7,971 nucleotides of DNA from Syntrophobacterales bacterium (GTDB lineage: Bacteria; Desulfobacterota; Desulfobaccia; Desulfobaccales; 0-14-0-80-60-11), in the NCBI GenBank assembly GCA_020052215.1, contig JAGVPN010000355.1:1-7971 (forward strand), read 5' to 3'. A program made the position numbers and the translations under genes. The notes under the pieces are model-generated. The model saw only the letters and a program-made list of their open reading frames with translations. It made no database searches and had not been told where the DNA came from. Shown in pieces: positions 1 through 6,020 of this stretch; within the stretch, counting starts at the first letter, position 1; every line of letters starts with the position of its first letter.

Positions 1-1
1 C

Positions 2-1852
2 GCCACCCTGAACAACTATTACTCGGGCATCAAGCTTAATAAGATTGGTCAGGGCATCCTGACACTCAGCGCCGGGGCCAGCACTTACGCCGACGCCATC
101 ATGGTTTCGGCAGGTGGACTCAATGTCCAGGGGGACTATCACCTGGTGCCGGTTAACGTCCAGGCGGGGGCTGCGGCCAACCTGGGGGCGACCGGCCAGG
201 TGGGCAACACCACGGTTGATCCCGGCGGCATCCTGAGCGGCACCGGCACAGTGATGGGGACCCTGACCAACAGCGGCACGGTGAGTCCGGGCAACTCTCC
301 CGGCACCCTGAGTGTGGTGGGCAGCTACGTTCAGACCGCCGCAGGCACCTATACGGCAGAAATTGCCTCGGGTTCTTCCTATGACCGCATCAACGTCACC
401 GGCGCCCCGGGTACCGCCACTCTGGCTGGCGCCATTGCCCCCACCTTGTATGCCGGCTTCAAGCCCCGGGGCAACCAGGTCTTTCCCGGCGTCCTGACGG
501 CCAGCGGCGGCATCACCGGCTCCTTCAGCACCATCCTCAACCAGCAGTTCACCCCCACCCTGTTCTGGCAGACGCGTTACTACCCCAACAGCGTCGATCT
601 CTGGGTGCAGCGCAATTATACCAACGCCAGCCTCAGTCTAAACTCCAACCAACTGGCGGTGGGAACCATGCTCAACAGCGTGGCCGGGGTGACTAGCGGC
701 GACCTGGATAATGTCCTGAACGCCATCGACTATCTGCCAGACAGTGGCAGCATACAAAATGCCTTCAAGCAGATCTCCCCGGAAAAGGCCGGGGCCCTCA
801 CCAATCTGGGGTTTGTGGCGGCTAACTTTCAGATGCGTAACCTGGCCACCCGGACCACCAACCTGAGGTTCACTCAAGGGGAAGGCGGCGGGGGCGACAG
901 TCTCACCTCCGGTGGCCTTAACTTCAATTACTCCAAGCTGGACGGCCTGATGCTGGCTTACAACGGGGCGTCTCTCTCCAACCTGTTCAGCGCCCGGAAA
1001 GAGTTCCGGGCCCCGGAGACCCGCTGGGGCGTTTATGTGGACGGCGGCGCGGCCTTCGGCAGCCAGAACTCCTCAGTCAACCAAACGGGCTATAATTATA
1101 CCGTGGGGGGCTTCACTGCCGGGGCCGACTACCGGCTGCTGGACAATCTCCTGGTTGGTTTGGCCACGGGTTACAGCAACACCAGTGCCGGTTTCTCTGG
1201 CTCCGGGGGCAACCTCACCGCCAATACCATCCCTTTCAACGCCTATGCCGCCTATTTCCCCGGCTCTCTCTATGCCTACGGTTCTCTGGGTTATGCTCTC
1301 AACCTCTACAACTTGAAGCGGGGCCTCAGTTTTAACGAGATTAGCCGCACTGCCTCCAGCTCCACCACCGGCAACCAGCTCAACTTCTACGGAGAAACGG
1401 GCTACGACCTGAAGCTAAGCCGGTTCATCTTGACGCCGTCGGCCACGCTGGTCTATTCCGGCCTGTGGGTGGGCGGCTTTACGGAGCAGGGGGCCGGGGC
1501 CCTTAACCTCAAGGTGGGATCCCAGAGTGCCAATTCCTTGCAGACCGGATTGGGCGGGAGAGTGACTGTTCCCCTCAAGGTGGGCTCGGCCATAGTGGCG
1601 CCCCAGGCTTATGCCTTCTTCCAGCACGAGTTAGCCGACGGCAGCCGGGGGCTCAACGCTAGTCTGGCCCAGGGAAGCAGCCCCTTGAGCTTCCAGACCG
1701 ATGCAGCCAAGCGGAACTATGCTCTGGTGGGGGCCAGCGTTACTGCGGGACTGCAGAAAAACCTCTACGCCCAGATCAACTACAATGCCGAAGTTGGCCG
1801 GGGCAACTCCACCAATCAATGCATTAACGCCGGATTGCGTTATGAGTTTTGA
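2..1852 (+). CDS. Autotransporter (type V secretion), C-terminal 616 residues; 5' end outside window
   Basis: The reading frame is open from base 2, so this is the 3' part of a larger gene; an in-frame ATG at 101 is probably internal. The first ~120 residues are Gly/Ala/Thr/Asn-rich passenger beta-helix. They include the autotransporter-associated repeat style (GQGILTLSAGASTYADAI) and the stretch GTLTNSGTVSPGNSPGTLSV, typical of the end of such passengers. A linker region contains AFKQISPEKAGAL. From about base 1019 (ETRWGVYVDGGAAFG) to the end, some 277 residues show alternating aromatic/hydrophobic strands of a 12-stranded autotransporter barrel. The protein ends in LRYEF, the terminal Phe being the signal read by the BAM complex. 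The barrel should sit in the outer membrane and export the passenger to the surface. No protease or lipase motif is visible in this part, so the passenger's job is unknown. It converges with the cyclase gene. Confidence 0.9.
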   Translation, partial: ATLNNYYSGIKLNKIGQGILTLSAGASTYADAIMVSAGGLNVQGDYHLVPVNVQAGAAANLGATGQVGNTTVDPGGILSGTGTVMGTLTNSGTVSPGNSPGTLSVVGSYVQTAAGTYTAEIASGSSYDRINVTGAPGTATLAGAIAPTLYAGFKPRGNQVFPGVLTASGGITGSFSTILNQQFTPTLFWQTRYYPNSVDLWVQRNYTNASLSLNSNQLAVGTMLNSVAGVTSGDLDNVLNAIDYLPDSGSIQNAFKQISPEKAGALTNLGFVAANFQMRNLATRTTNLRFTQGEGGGGDSLTSGGLNFNYSKLDGLMLAYNGASLSNLFSARKEFRAPETRWGVYVDGGAAFGSQNSSVNQTGYNYTVGGFTAGADYRLLDNLLVGLATGYSNTSAGFSGSGGNLTANTIPFNAYAAYFPGSLYAYGSLGYALNLYNLKRGLSFNEISRTASSSTTGNQLNFYGETGYDLKLSRFILTPSATLVYSGLWVGGFTEQGAGALNLKVGSQSANSLQTGLGGRVTVPLKVGSAIVAPQAYAFFQHELADGSRGLNASLAQGSSPLSFQTDAAKRNYALVGASVTAGLQKNLYAQINYNAEVGRGNSTNQCINAGLRYEF

Positions 1853-1871
1853 TTTGCAGATCACTGCCCTC

Positions 1872-1889
1872 TTTATCAACCCTGATAAA
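1872..1889 (+). terminator. Weak candidate terminator of the autotransporter gene
   Basis: TTTATCA, a four-base loop ACCC, then TGATAAA make a perfect 7-bp stem 20 bases after the autotransporter stop codon. The stem is AT-rich and is followed by ATCC rather than a T run on the plus strand. It is therefore a poor match to an intrinsic terminator and could act only as a 3'-end stem. A second dyad, TGATAT-GG-ATATCA, lies at 1906-1919. Confidence 0.25.
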
Positions 1890-2043
1890 ATCCATCCAAG
1901 CGGTTTGATATGGATATCATAGCTGTATCTAAGACCCTGGCGACATTTAGAATTATAGTCCCAATTGTCAGGTCCAATCCGATCTCGGTTTGATGATTTT
2001 CAGCTCAAATCTTGATCATTACCCTTAATGAGTTATGAAAGAG

Positions 2044-2076
2044 TGGGGCGCGCCCTGCAGAAAACCGCCGCCCCCA
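2044..2076 (-). terminator. Candidate terminator of the cyclase gene
   Basis: On the minus strand, 17 bases after the cyclase stop codon, TGGGGGCG can pair with CGCCCCA (one bulged G) around an 18-base loop, followed by CTCTTTC. The stem is GC-rich but the T run is only three bases, so this is a suggestive rather than strong intrinsic terminator. Confidence 0.3.
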
Positions 2077-2093
2077 TTCCAAACCTTCCAGGC

Positions 2094-4043
2094 TCAAGCC
2101 GGCCCCGGGTCGCGGCGGAAAATCCGGTGTATTCCCGCGGGCACGGAAGTAAAGTTGATGTGAACCTGGAACCGGCCATCCGGGAGGGGCGTCACCCAGG
2201 TGACCTTGCCATAGATAGGGCCCAGGGGCGGCTCCTGGTTGTCGTCCAACAGGATAAGGCGGAGGTCCTCCCAGACTTCCAGGGGGCTCTCCGACGTCAC
2301 CTGGGCGGCGGTATCGCACAGATGCGTCACCCAGGCCCGGCCGGTGGCATCAGTGACAATCTTGTCCTGGAGGCGATGGATCTGGACCCCGATCCGTTCC
2401 GGCAGCTTTTTAAGCTTTTCCGCCTTGTCCGGGAGCCGGATGTTATAAGGGGCGCCGATGCCCCGGACGTCATAGAGCGTGGCCCGGCCCGGCACCCCTT
2501 TCATCTCCGCCTCCAGGACCTTGTCCACTTCCACCAAATCCTTGACCCGGCTATAGGTGGCGGCGCTGATGAGCACCTGCCCCGCCAGGGCAAAGGCCTC
2601 CATCCGGGAGGCAAAATTCACGTCGGAGCCCACCACGCTATATTTGGTCCGCCTTTCCGAGCCGATATTGCCCACCACCACCGAGCCGGTGTTCACCCCG
2701 ATGCCCATGGCCAACCGGGGCAGGCCCTCGGCCTCGTTCTCCGCATTGATTTCGTCCATGGCCGCCTGCATCGACAGGGCGCAGGCAACGGCTTGGGCCG
2801 GGTGATCTTCCAGGGGTTCCGGGGCGCCGAAGAAGGCCAGGATGCCGTCCCCCAGGATTTCGTCGATGACGGCCCGGTTATCCAGGAGAATGGCGATCAT
2901 CTTGCTCAAATAGCGGTTGAGAAAGGTGATGACTTCCTCCGGGTCCATCTCGGCGATGATGGCCGTGAAGCCCCGCAGGTCCGACATGATGAGGGAGACC
3001 TCCCGGGTCTCGCCGCCCATTTCCAGGGCGCCTTCGGATTCCAGCAGTTTGGTCACCACTTCCTGGGTGACGTAGCGCCCGAAGGTGTCCCGGATGAAAT
3101 CCCGTTTATCAATGTATTCGGTGAGCTGCTGCCCCAGTTCATTGAAGGAATGGGCCAGGTCCGCAACTTCGCGCACCCCCCGTTCCGGCACGGCCACCGC
3201 AAAGTCGCCTTCCCCCACCTGCCGCACCCCATCCCGGAGGCGGGAGATGGGCCGGGAGATGGCCGCGGCAAAATAGAACCCCGATAAGCCGCCCACCAGG
3301 CACAGGGCCAGACCGGCAAAGAGGCCGCCGATCATCACCTCCCGGTTGAGGGCGGCATAATGGGCCTCAATCTTCTGCTTGGCCTCCTCCGTGGCGATCT
3401 GGCAGGATTCCTTCATCCGCTGCTGCGCCGGCAGGAAAAATTCATCCAGGTTGACGATGGCCGCGGCAATGAACCGGGTGCCGGGGACATGGACCCGCAC
3501 CGCATACCTCTTCTTCTCCTTTTTGTCCTTATCGAAAAACGTGAAAAAACCCTGCACATGGTTCTCTTTAAAAGAACGTTTGATCATCTCCGTGGTTTCC
3601 GGGTATTCCTTCTCCCAATCCAACTGGTTCCGACCCTCGACGTTTTTATCCGGGTGAAACAAGATGTAACCGTCTCGGTCATATAAATCCGTATATCCCG
3701 CCGAACCGTGCGGAGTGTAAATCGATTGGATGGCCATGGCCCGGAGCCCTGGGTCCCGGCGCAGTTTGGCATAATCATCGAGTTTTTTCCCTTTCAAGAC
3801 ATAGGCCAGTTCCCGGGCCACGTCTTCGGCCTTGTCCTTGACGACGTATTGGCCCATCAGGGTGAGGATGCGATCTGAATGGAGCACATGGTCCACGGTG
3901 ACCTGGTTGACGGCCTGGTCGGCGATTTTGATGGCGCTCTTGTTGAGCTCGCCCAACACGTGCGCGTCGATGAACCAGGCGCCGACAAATAAGATGGCGA
4001 TAAGCGCCAGGTAGGACAGGATCAGATAGGTGCGCAGTCTCAT
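2094..4043 (-). CDS. Membrane-bound Cache-HAMP class III adenylate/guanylate cyclase with PilZ-like tail
   Basis: This 649-residue receptor-type cyclase makes a cyclic nucleotide from ATP or GTP in response to a periplasmic signal. In order, the sequence shows a membrane segment (about 5-25), a periplasmic Cache-like sensor (about 30-235, with DRDGYILFHPDKNVEG), a second membrane segment (236-260), HAMP (about 261-310), a short linker, the cyclase domain (about 347-525) and a C-terminal PilZ-like region (about 545-645). Catalytic residues are present: metal-binding D355 (SDLRGF) and D399 (GDG), and transition-state N476 and R480 (VNFASR). The purine-selecting pair is E395 and S469, not the adenylate cyclase pair Lys and Asp/Thr, so the product is uncertain. 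The start is supported by GGAG five bases upstream (4052-4049). asnS lies 130 bp upstream on the same strand. A likely own promoter is at 4112-4107. Confidence 0.93.
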   Translation of the reverse strand: MRLRTYLILSYLALIAILFVGAWFIDAHVLGELNKSAIKIADQAVNQVTVDHVLHSDRILTLMGQYVVKDKAEDVARELAYVLKGKKLDDYAKLRRDPGLRAMAIQSIYTPHGSAGYTDLYDRDGYILFHPDKNVEGRNQLDWEKEYPETTEMIKRSFKENHVQGFFTFFDKDKKEKKRYAVRVHVPGTRFIAAAIVNLDEFFLPAQQRMKESCQIATEEAKQKIEAHYAALNREVMIGGLFAGLALCLVGGLSGFYFAAAISRPISRLRDGVRQVGEGDFAVAVPERGVREVADLAHSFNELGQQLTEYIDKRDFIRDTFGRYVTQEVVTKLLESEGALEMGGETREVSLIMSDLRGFTAIIAEMDPEEVITFLNRYLSKMIAILLDNRAVIDEILGDGILAFFGAPEPLEDHPAQAVACALSMQAAMDEINAENEAEGLPRLAMGIGVNTGSVVVGNIGSERRTKYSVVGSDVNFASRMEAFALAGQVLISAATYSRVKDLVEVDKVLEAEMKGVPGRATLYDVRGIGAPYNIRLPDKAEKLKKLPERIGVQIHRLQDKIVTDATGRAWVTHLCDTAAQVTSESPLEVWEDLRLILLDDNQEPPLGPIYGKVTWVTPLPDGRFQVHINFTSVPAGIHRIFRRDPGPA

Positions 4044-4065
4044 GGCTACTCCGGTTTATGGTTAA

Positions 4066-4101
4066 CCTGGGGGACGCAGACCCCAGGGGAGCGTCCCCTG
4101 G
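4066..4101 (-). promoter_or_regulatory. Structured leader of the cyclase gene with mutually exclusive stems
   Basis: Three perfect pairings compete here. CCAGGGGA (4083-4090) pairs with TCCCCTGG (4094-4101) over a 3-base loop. CCTGGGG (4066-4072) pairs with CCCCAGG (4081-4087). GGGGACGC (4070-4077) pairs with GCGTCCCC (4091-4098). Only one can dominate at a time. No T run follows on either strand, so it is not a simple terminator. With the -10 box at 4112-4107, transcription would begin around 4100, placing the 8-bp hairpin at the very 5' end of the mRNA and the other arm just upstream of the Shine-Dalgarno. Possible roles are mRNA stabilisation or control of translation; this is inference. 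Confidence 0.4.
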
Positions 4102-4106
4102 TCAGG

Positions 4107-4112
4107 ATTATA
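4107..4112 (-). promoter_or_regulatory. Candidate sigma-70 -10 box (TATAAT) for the cyclase gene
   Basis: A perfect TATAAT lies on the minus strand 63 bases upstream of the cyclase ATG, in the AT-rich part of the asnS-cyclase gap. The -35 position is poor: nothing close to TTGACA lies 16-18 bases upstream, though a T-rich stretch (4140-4136) lies further up. A promoter here would let the cyclase be expressed independently of asnS. Confidence 0.4.
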
Positions 4113-4135
4113 CAAGGTTTCGGAATAGTTAAGCG

Positions 4136-4162
4136 AAAAATTGAATTGACGGCAAGATGCCG
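4136..4162 (-). terminator. Weak candidate terminator of asnS
   Basis: On the minus strand, 11 bases after the asnS stop codon, CGGCA-TCT-TGCCG forms a 5-bp GC-rich stem (4162-4150). After a nine-base spacer comes TTTTT (4140-4136). The stem is short and the T run is displaced from it, so termination would be partial at best. Confidence 0.25.
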
Positions 4163-4173
4163 AGGCCATCGGC

Positions 4174-5493
4174 TCAGGGGTAAATCCGGTCGATGAGGCG
4201 GGGGAAGGGGATGGTTTCCCGGACGTGGTGCAGGCCGCAGATCCAGGCCACCAGACGCTCGATGCCCATCCCGAAACCGCTGTGGGGCACGCTGCCGTAG
4301 CGCCTCAGGTCCAGGTACCACTCCAGGGGTTCCTGGGGCAGGTGATGCTCCCGGATGCGGGCCAAGAGGGCCTCCAGGTCATTGAGGCGCTGGGAGCCCC
4401 CGACAATCTCGCCGTAGCCCTCCGGGGCCAGCATATCCACACACAAAGCCAGCCGGGAATCTTCCGGGTCCGGTTCCATGTAAAAGGCCTTGGCCTCCTT
4501 GGGGTAGCGGTGCACCAGCACCGGGCGGGGAAACAGTTGGGAGATGACGGTCTCCTCATCCCCTCCCAGGTCCTCCCCCCAGGCCAAATCTTTGCCGTGC
4601 CGCCGCAACTCCTCCAGGGCCTGGGCATAACTGAGGCGGGGAAACGGGCCGGCCACTTCCGCGAGCGGTGCGGTGTCGCGCTCCAACAGTTGCAGATGCG
4701 GCTCCTGGCGCGTGAGCACCCTGAGGACCACAAAGCGCACCAGGGCCTCCGCCAGTTCCATGATGTCGTCCAGGGTATAAAAGGCCGCCTCGGCCTCCAC
4801 CATCCAGAACTCCGTCAGGTGGCGCCTGGTCTTGGATTTTTCCGCCCGGAAGGTGGGGCCGAAGCAATACACCCGGCCCAGGGCCATGGCCGCAGCCTCC
4901 AGATAGAGCTGGCCGCTCTGGGAAAGATAGGCCTTGCCCCGATCCAGATAGTTGGTCTCAAAGAGGCTGGTGGTGCCCTCGCAGGCCGTGGGGGTGAGGA
5001 TGGGGGTGTCTATGAGCACGAAGCCGCGGTCGTGGAAGAAGTCCCGGCAGGCTCGGCAAACCTCGTCCCGGATTCTCAAGATGGCCTGCTGCCGGGGCGA
5101 CCGGAGCCAGAGGTGGCGCCGGTCCATGAGGAAGGCCACCCCGTGTTCTTTGGGTGAGATGGGATATTCCGGGGCGATCTGGACGGGGATCACCCGGGTC
5201 ACTTCCAGCTCATAGCCCCCGGGAGCCCGGGGCTCGGCCCGGACCAGACCTTCCAGCCTCAAGGAAGATTCCAGGGTAAGGCGCTCAAATTCCTGAAAAT
5301 CATCCTCCGGGAGCCTCCCCTTGATCAGCACTCCCTGGGCCATGCCGGAGCCGTCCCGGAGCACCAGAAAGCGGACCTTGCCGCTGGAGCGCAGGTGATA
5401 GACCCAACCCCGGAGGGTCACGCTCTGCCCGATATGCTGGGCCAGGGAAGCGATGTCAACTGGCGGGGCGGCACTGGTAATGGTGGTCGGCAT
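4174..5493 (-). CDS. asnS: Asparagine--tRNA ligase (AsnRS, class IIb)
   Basis: This 439-residue cytoplasmic enzyme charges tRNA-Asn with asparagine using ATP. An N-terminal OB-fold anticodon-binding domain (about 18-105, [20 protein letters not shown]) is followed by the class II catalytic domain. Motif 1 lies around 160-168 (IDTPILTP). Motif 2 is 215-230, [16 protein letters not shown], where the RHLTEFW form marks AsnRS rather than AspRS. GGSQR is at 365-369, and motif 3 is 405-415, [11 protein letters not shown], with the ATP-binding Arg at 413. [10 protein letters not shown] (191-200) is the usual substrate-pocket segment. The length is slightly below the 430-470 usual in bacteria, and all motifs are intact. 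No good Shine-Dalgarno precedes the chosen ATG; the nearest AGGA is about 17 bases away. I kept this start because the OB-fold begins soon after it. A perfect hairpin (5520-5543) lies just upstream, and the SnoaL-like gene ends 56 bp upstream on the same strand. Confidence 0.95.
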   Translation of the reverse strand: MPTTITSAAPPVDIASLAQHIGQSVTLRGWVYHLRSSGKVRFLVLRDGSGMAQGVLIKGRLPEDDFQEFERLTLESSLRLEGLVRAEPRAPGGYELEVTRVIPVQIAPEYPISPKEHGVAFLMDRRHLWLRSPRQQAILRIRDEVCRACRDFFHDRGFVLIDTPILTPTACEGTTSLFETNYLDRGKAYLSQSGQLYLEAAAMALGRVYCFGPTFRAEKSKTRRHLTEFWMVEAEAAFYTLDDIMELAEALVRFVVLRVLTRQEPHLQLLERDTAPLAEVAGPFPRLSYAQALEELRRHGKDLAWGEDLGGDEETVISQLFPRPVLVHRYPKEAKAFYMEPDPEDSRLALCVDMLAPEGYGEIVGGSQRLNDLEALLARIREHHLPQEPLEWYLDLRRYGSVPHSGFGMGIERLVAWICGLHHVRETIPFPRLIDRIYP

Positions 5494-5519
5494 AATCGGG
5501 ATCGCTTGATTTATCCTGG

Positions 5520-5543
5520 CGGAACCTTGTCTGCAAGGTTCCG
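5520..5543 (-). repeat. Perfect 10-bp hairpin between the SnoaL-like gene and asnS
   Basis: CGGAACCTTG and CAAGGTTCCG form a perfect 10-bp stem with a 4-base loop, starting six bases after the SnoaL-like stop codon and ending 26 bases before the asnS ATG. No T run follows on the minus strand, where the next bases are CCAGGATAAATC. It is therefore not a textbook intrinsic terminator. It could protect the 3' end of the upstream message, or shape the asnS leader. Confidence 0.55.
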
Positions 5544-5549
5544 TTATCG

Positions 5550-5909
5550 TTACGAATTGTAATGAGCCACGGCTCGCCTGACCTTGCCGTTATCGTCGAA
5601 AAAGAGCACTTCCGCGGCCCGTTTGCCCAGGACGGCATGGTAGTAGATAGTGATGCTGTCCACGCTCGCCAGGACCTCAATGAGGTCAAAATGCAGATCC
5701 GGGAGGCGCACCAGGGCTTGGGCCCAATAGGCCCGCACCTTTTCTTTGCCTTTGATCGTGCCGGTTGGCTCGTTCATCATCGTCACAATAAAGGGCGAGG
5801 TCATCTGGAAATCATCGGCGTAGTGCGACAGAATCCGGTCCAGATCGTGCGAGTTCCACGAGTTCACCCATTCCTGACCGAACTTTTGAGCCTGATCTAT
5901 GGAGATCAT
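5550..5909 (-). CDS. SnoaL/NTF2-like small protein of unknown role
   Basis: With the start chosen here the product is 119 residues, the usual size of a single cone-shaped NTF2-like domain. The N-terminal helix signature [21 protein letters not shown] (14-34), then [17 protein letters not shown] (49-62) and [10 protein letters not shown] (70-79), match SnoaL-like proteins. These include small polyketide cyclases, dehydratase-like enzymes and many uncharacterised stress or binding proteins. I cannot assign a substrate. No signal peptide or membrane segment is visible, so it is probably cytoplasmic. The ATG at 5909 has AAGGAA eight bases upstream. Starts further upstream, at 5927 or 5963, are less likely. 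The one at 5927 overlaps the ribosome-binding site, and the one at 5963 lies inside a palindromic repeat. The gene lies downstream of surA on the same strand and 56 bp before asnS; no functional link to either is evident. Confidence 0.85.
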   Translation of the reverse strand: MISIDQAQKFGQEWVNSWNSHDLDRILSHYADDFQMTSPFIVTMMNEPTGTIKGKEKVRAYWAQALVRLPDLHFDLIEVLASVDSITIYYHAVLGKRAAEVLFFDDNGKVRRAVAHYNS

Positions 5910-5917
5910 AACCAATG

Positions 5918-5923
5918 TTCCTT
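5918..5923 (-). promoter_or_regulatory. Ribosome-binding site deciding the SnoaL-like start
   Basis: AAGGAA on the minus strand lies eight bases before the ATG at 5909-5907. This favours that start over the in-frame ATGs at 5927 and 5963, which have no comparable upstream purine box. Confidence 0.6.
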
Positions 5924-5945
5924 TCATACTGGTTAGGGGCCGGGG

Positions 5946-5991
5946 ATGGTGCGCAGGGCGCACCCTACATGGCGGGCAGTGCCCGCCCTAC
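5946..5991 (-). repeat. Two tandem 23-bp REP-like palindromic units with covarying stems
   Basis: Read on the minus strand, two directly adjacent units share the frame GTAGGG-N13-CCAT (unit one 5991-5969, unit two 5968-5946). Each folds into a perfect 7-bp stem with a 3-base loop: GGCGGGC-ACT-GCCCGCC in unit one and GGTGCGC-CCT-GCGCACC in unit two. The stems differ at two positions, and at both the partner base has changed to keep pairing (C-G to T-A, G-C to C-G). Such structure between genes is typical of REP/BIME-type repeats. Membership of a genome-wide family cannot be shown from this window. They could also protect the 3' end of the mfd-surA transcript or attenuate read-through. Confidence 0.75.
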
Positions 5992-5992
5992 G

Positions 5993-6020
5993 TTAACTGC
6001 TTACTGCTCACGGCTCACTC
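5993..6020 (-). repeat. Degenerate heptanucleotide tandem repeat, four units
   Basis: On the plus strand the 28 bases split into TTAACTG, CTTACTG, CTCACGG and CTCACTC, with T, A and C at positions 2, 4 and 5 invariant. The repeat runs from the surA stop codon to one base before the palindromic pair. It resembles short tandem heptamer repeats found between bacterial genes; no function is evident. Confidence 0.5.

Larger units (their letters stand above)
1853..2093. other. AT-rich convergent intergenic gap, 241 bp
   Basis: This gap separates the 3' ends of the autotransporter and cyclase genes, so it should carry transcription terminators rather than promoters. Up to about base 2040 it is much richer in A and T than the flanking genes. 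It holds a 7-bp inverted repeat (1872-1889), a 6-bp dyad (1906-1919) and a GC-rich hairpin near the cyclase end (2044-2076). I found no convincing coding sequence or RNA gene in it. Confidence 0.6.

Noticed and set aside
2028..3287. Long plus-strand open frame (419 codons) opposite the cyclase gene
   Set aside because: It lies antisense to a gene with clear domains and catalytic motifs. Its product is His/Gly/Pro/Asp-rich, as expected from reading GC-rich coding DNA in the wrong frame, and has no recognisable domain.
4083..4101. Hairpin as an intrinsic terminator of asnS
   Set aside because: The stem is strong, but no T run follows on either strand, and a TATAAT lies immediately upstream of it in the transcription direction. 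A leader structure fits better.
4225..5157. Plus-strand open frame of 310 codons opposite asnS
   Set aside because: It is a shadow of the asnS frame, with low-complexity composition, no ribosome-binding context and no family resemblance.
5494..5549. T-box or other amino-acid-responsive riboswitch in front of asnS
   Set aside because: Only 56 bases separate asnS from the preceding gene, too short for a T-box, and no T-box consensus is visible; only a simple hairpin is present.
5946..6020. Small CRISPR-like array
   Set aside because: The units are directly adjacent without spacers, and there are only two palindromic copies, so this is a palindromic/tandem repeat and not CRISPR.
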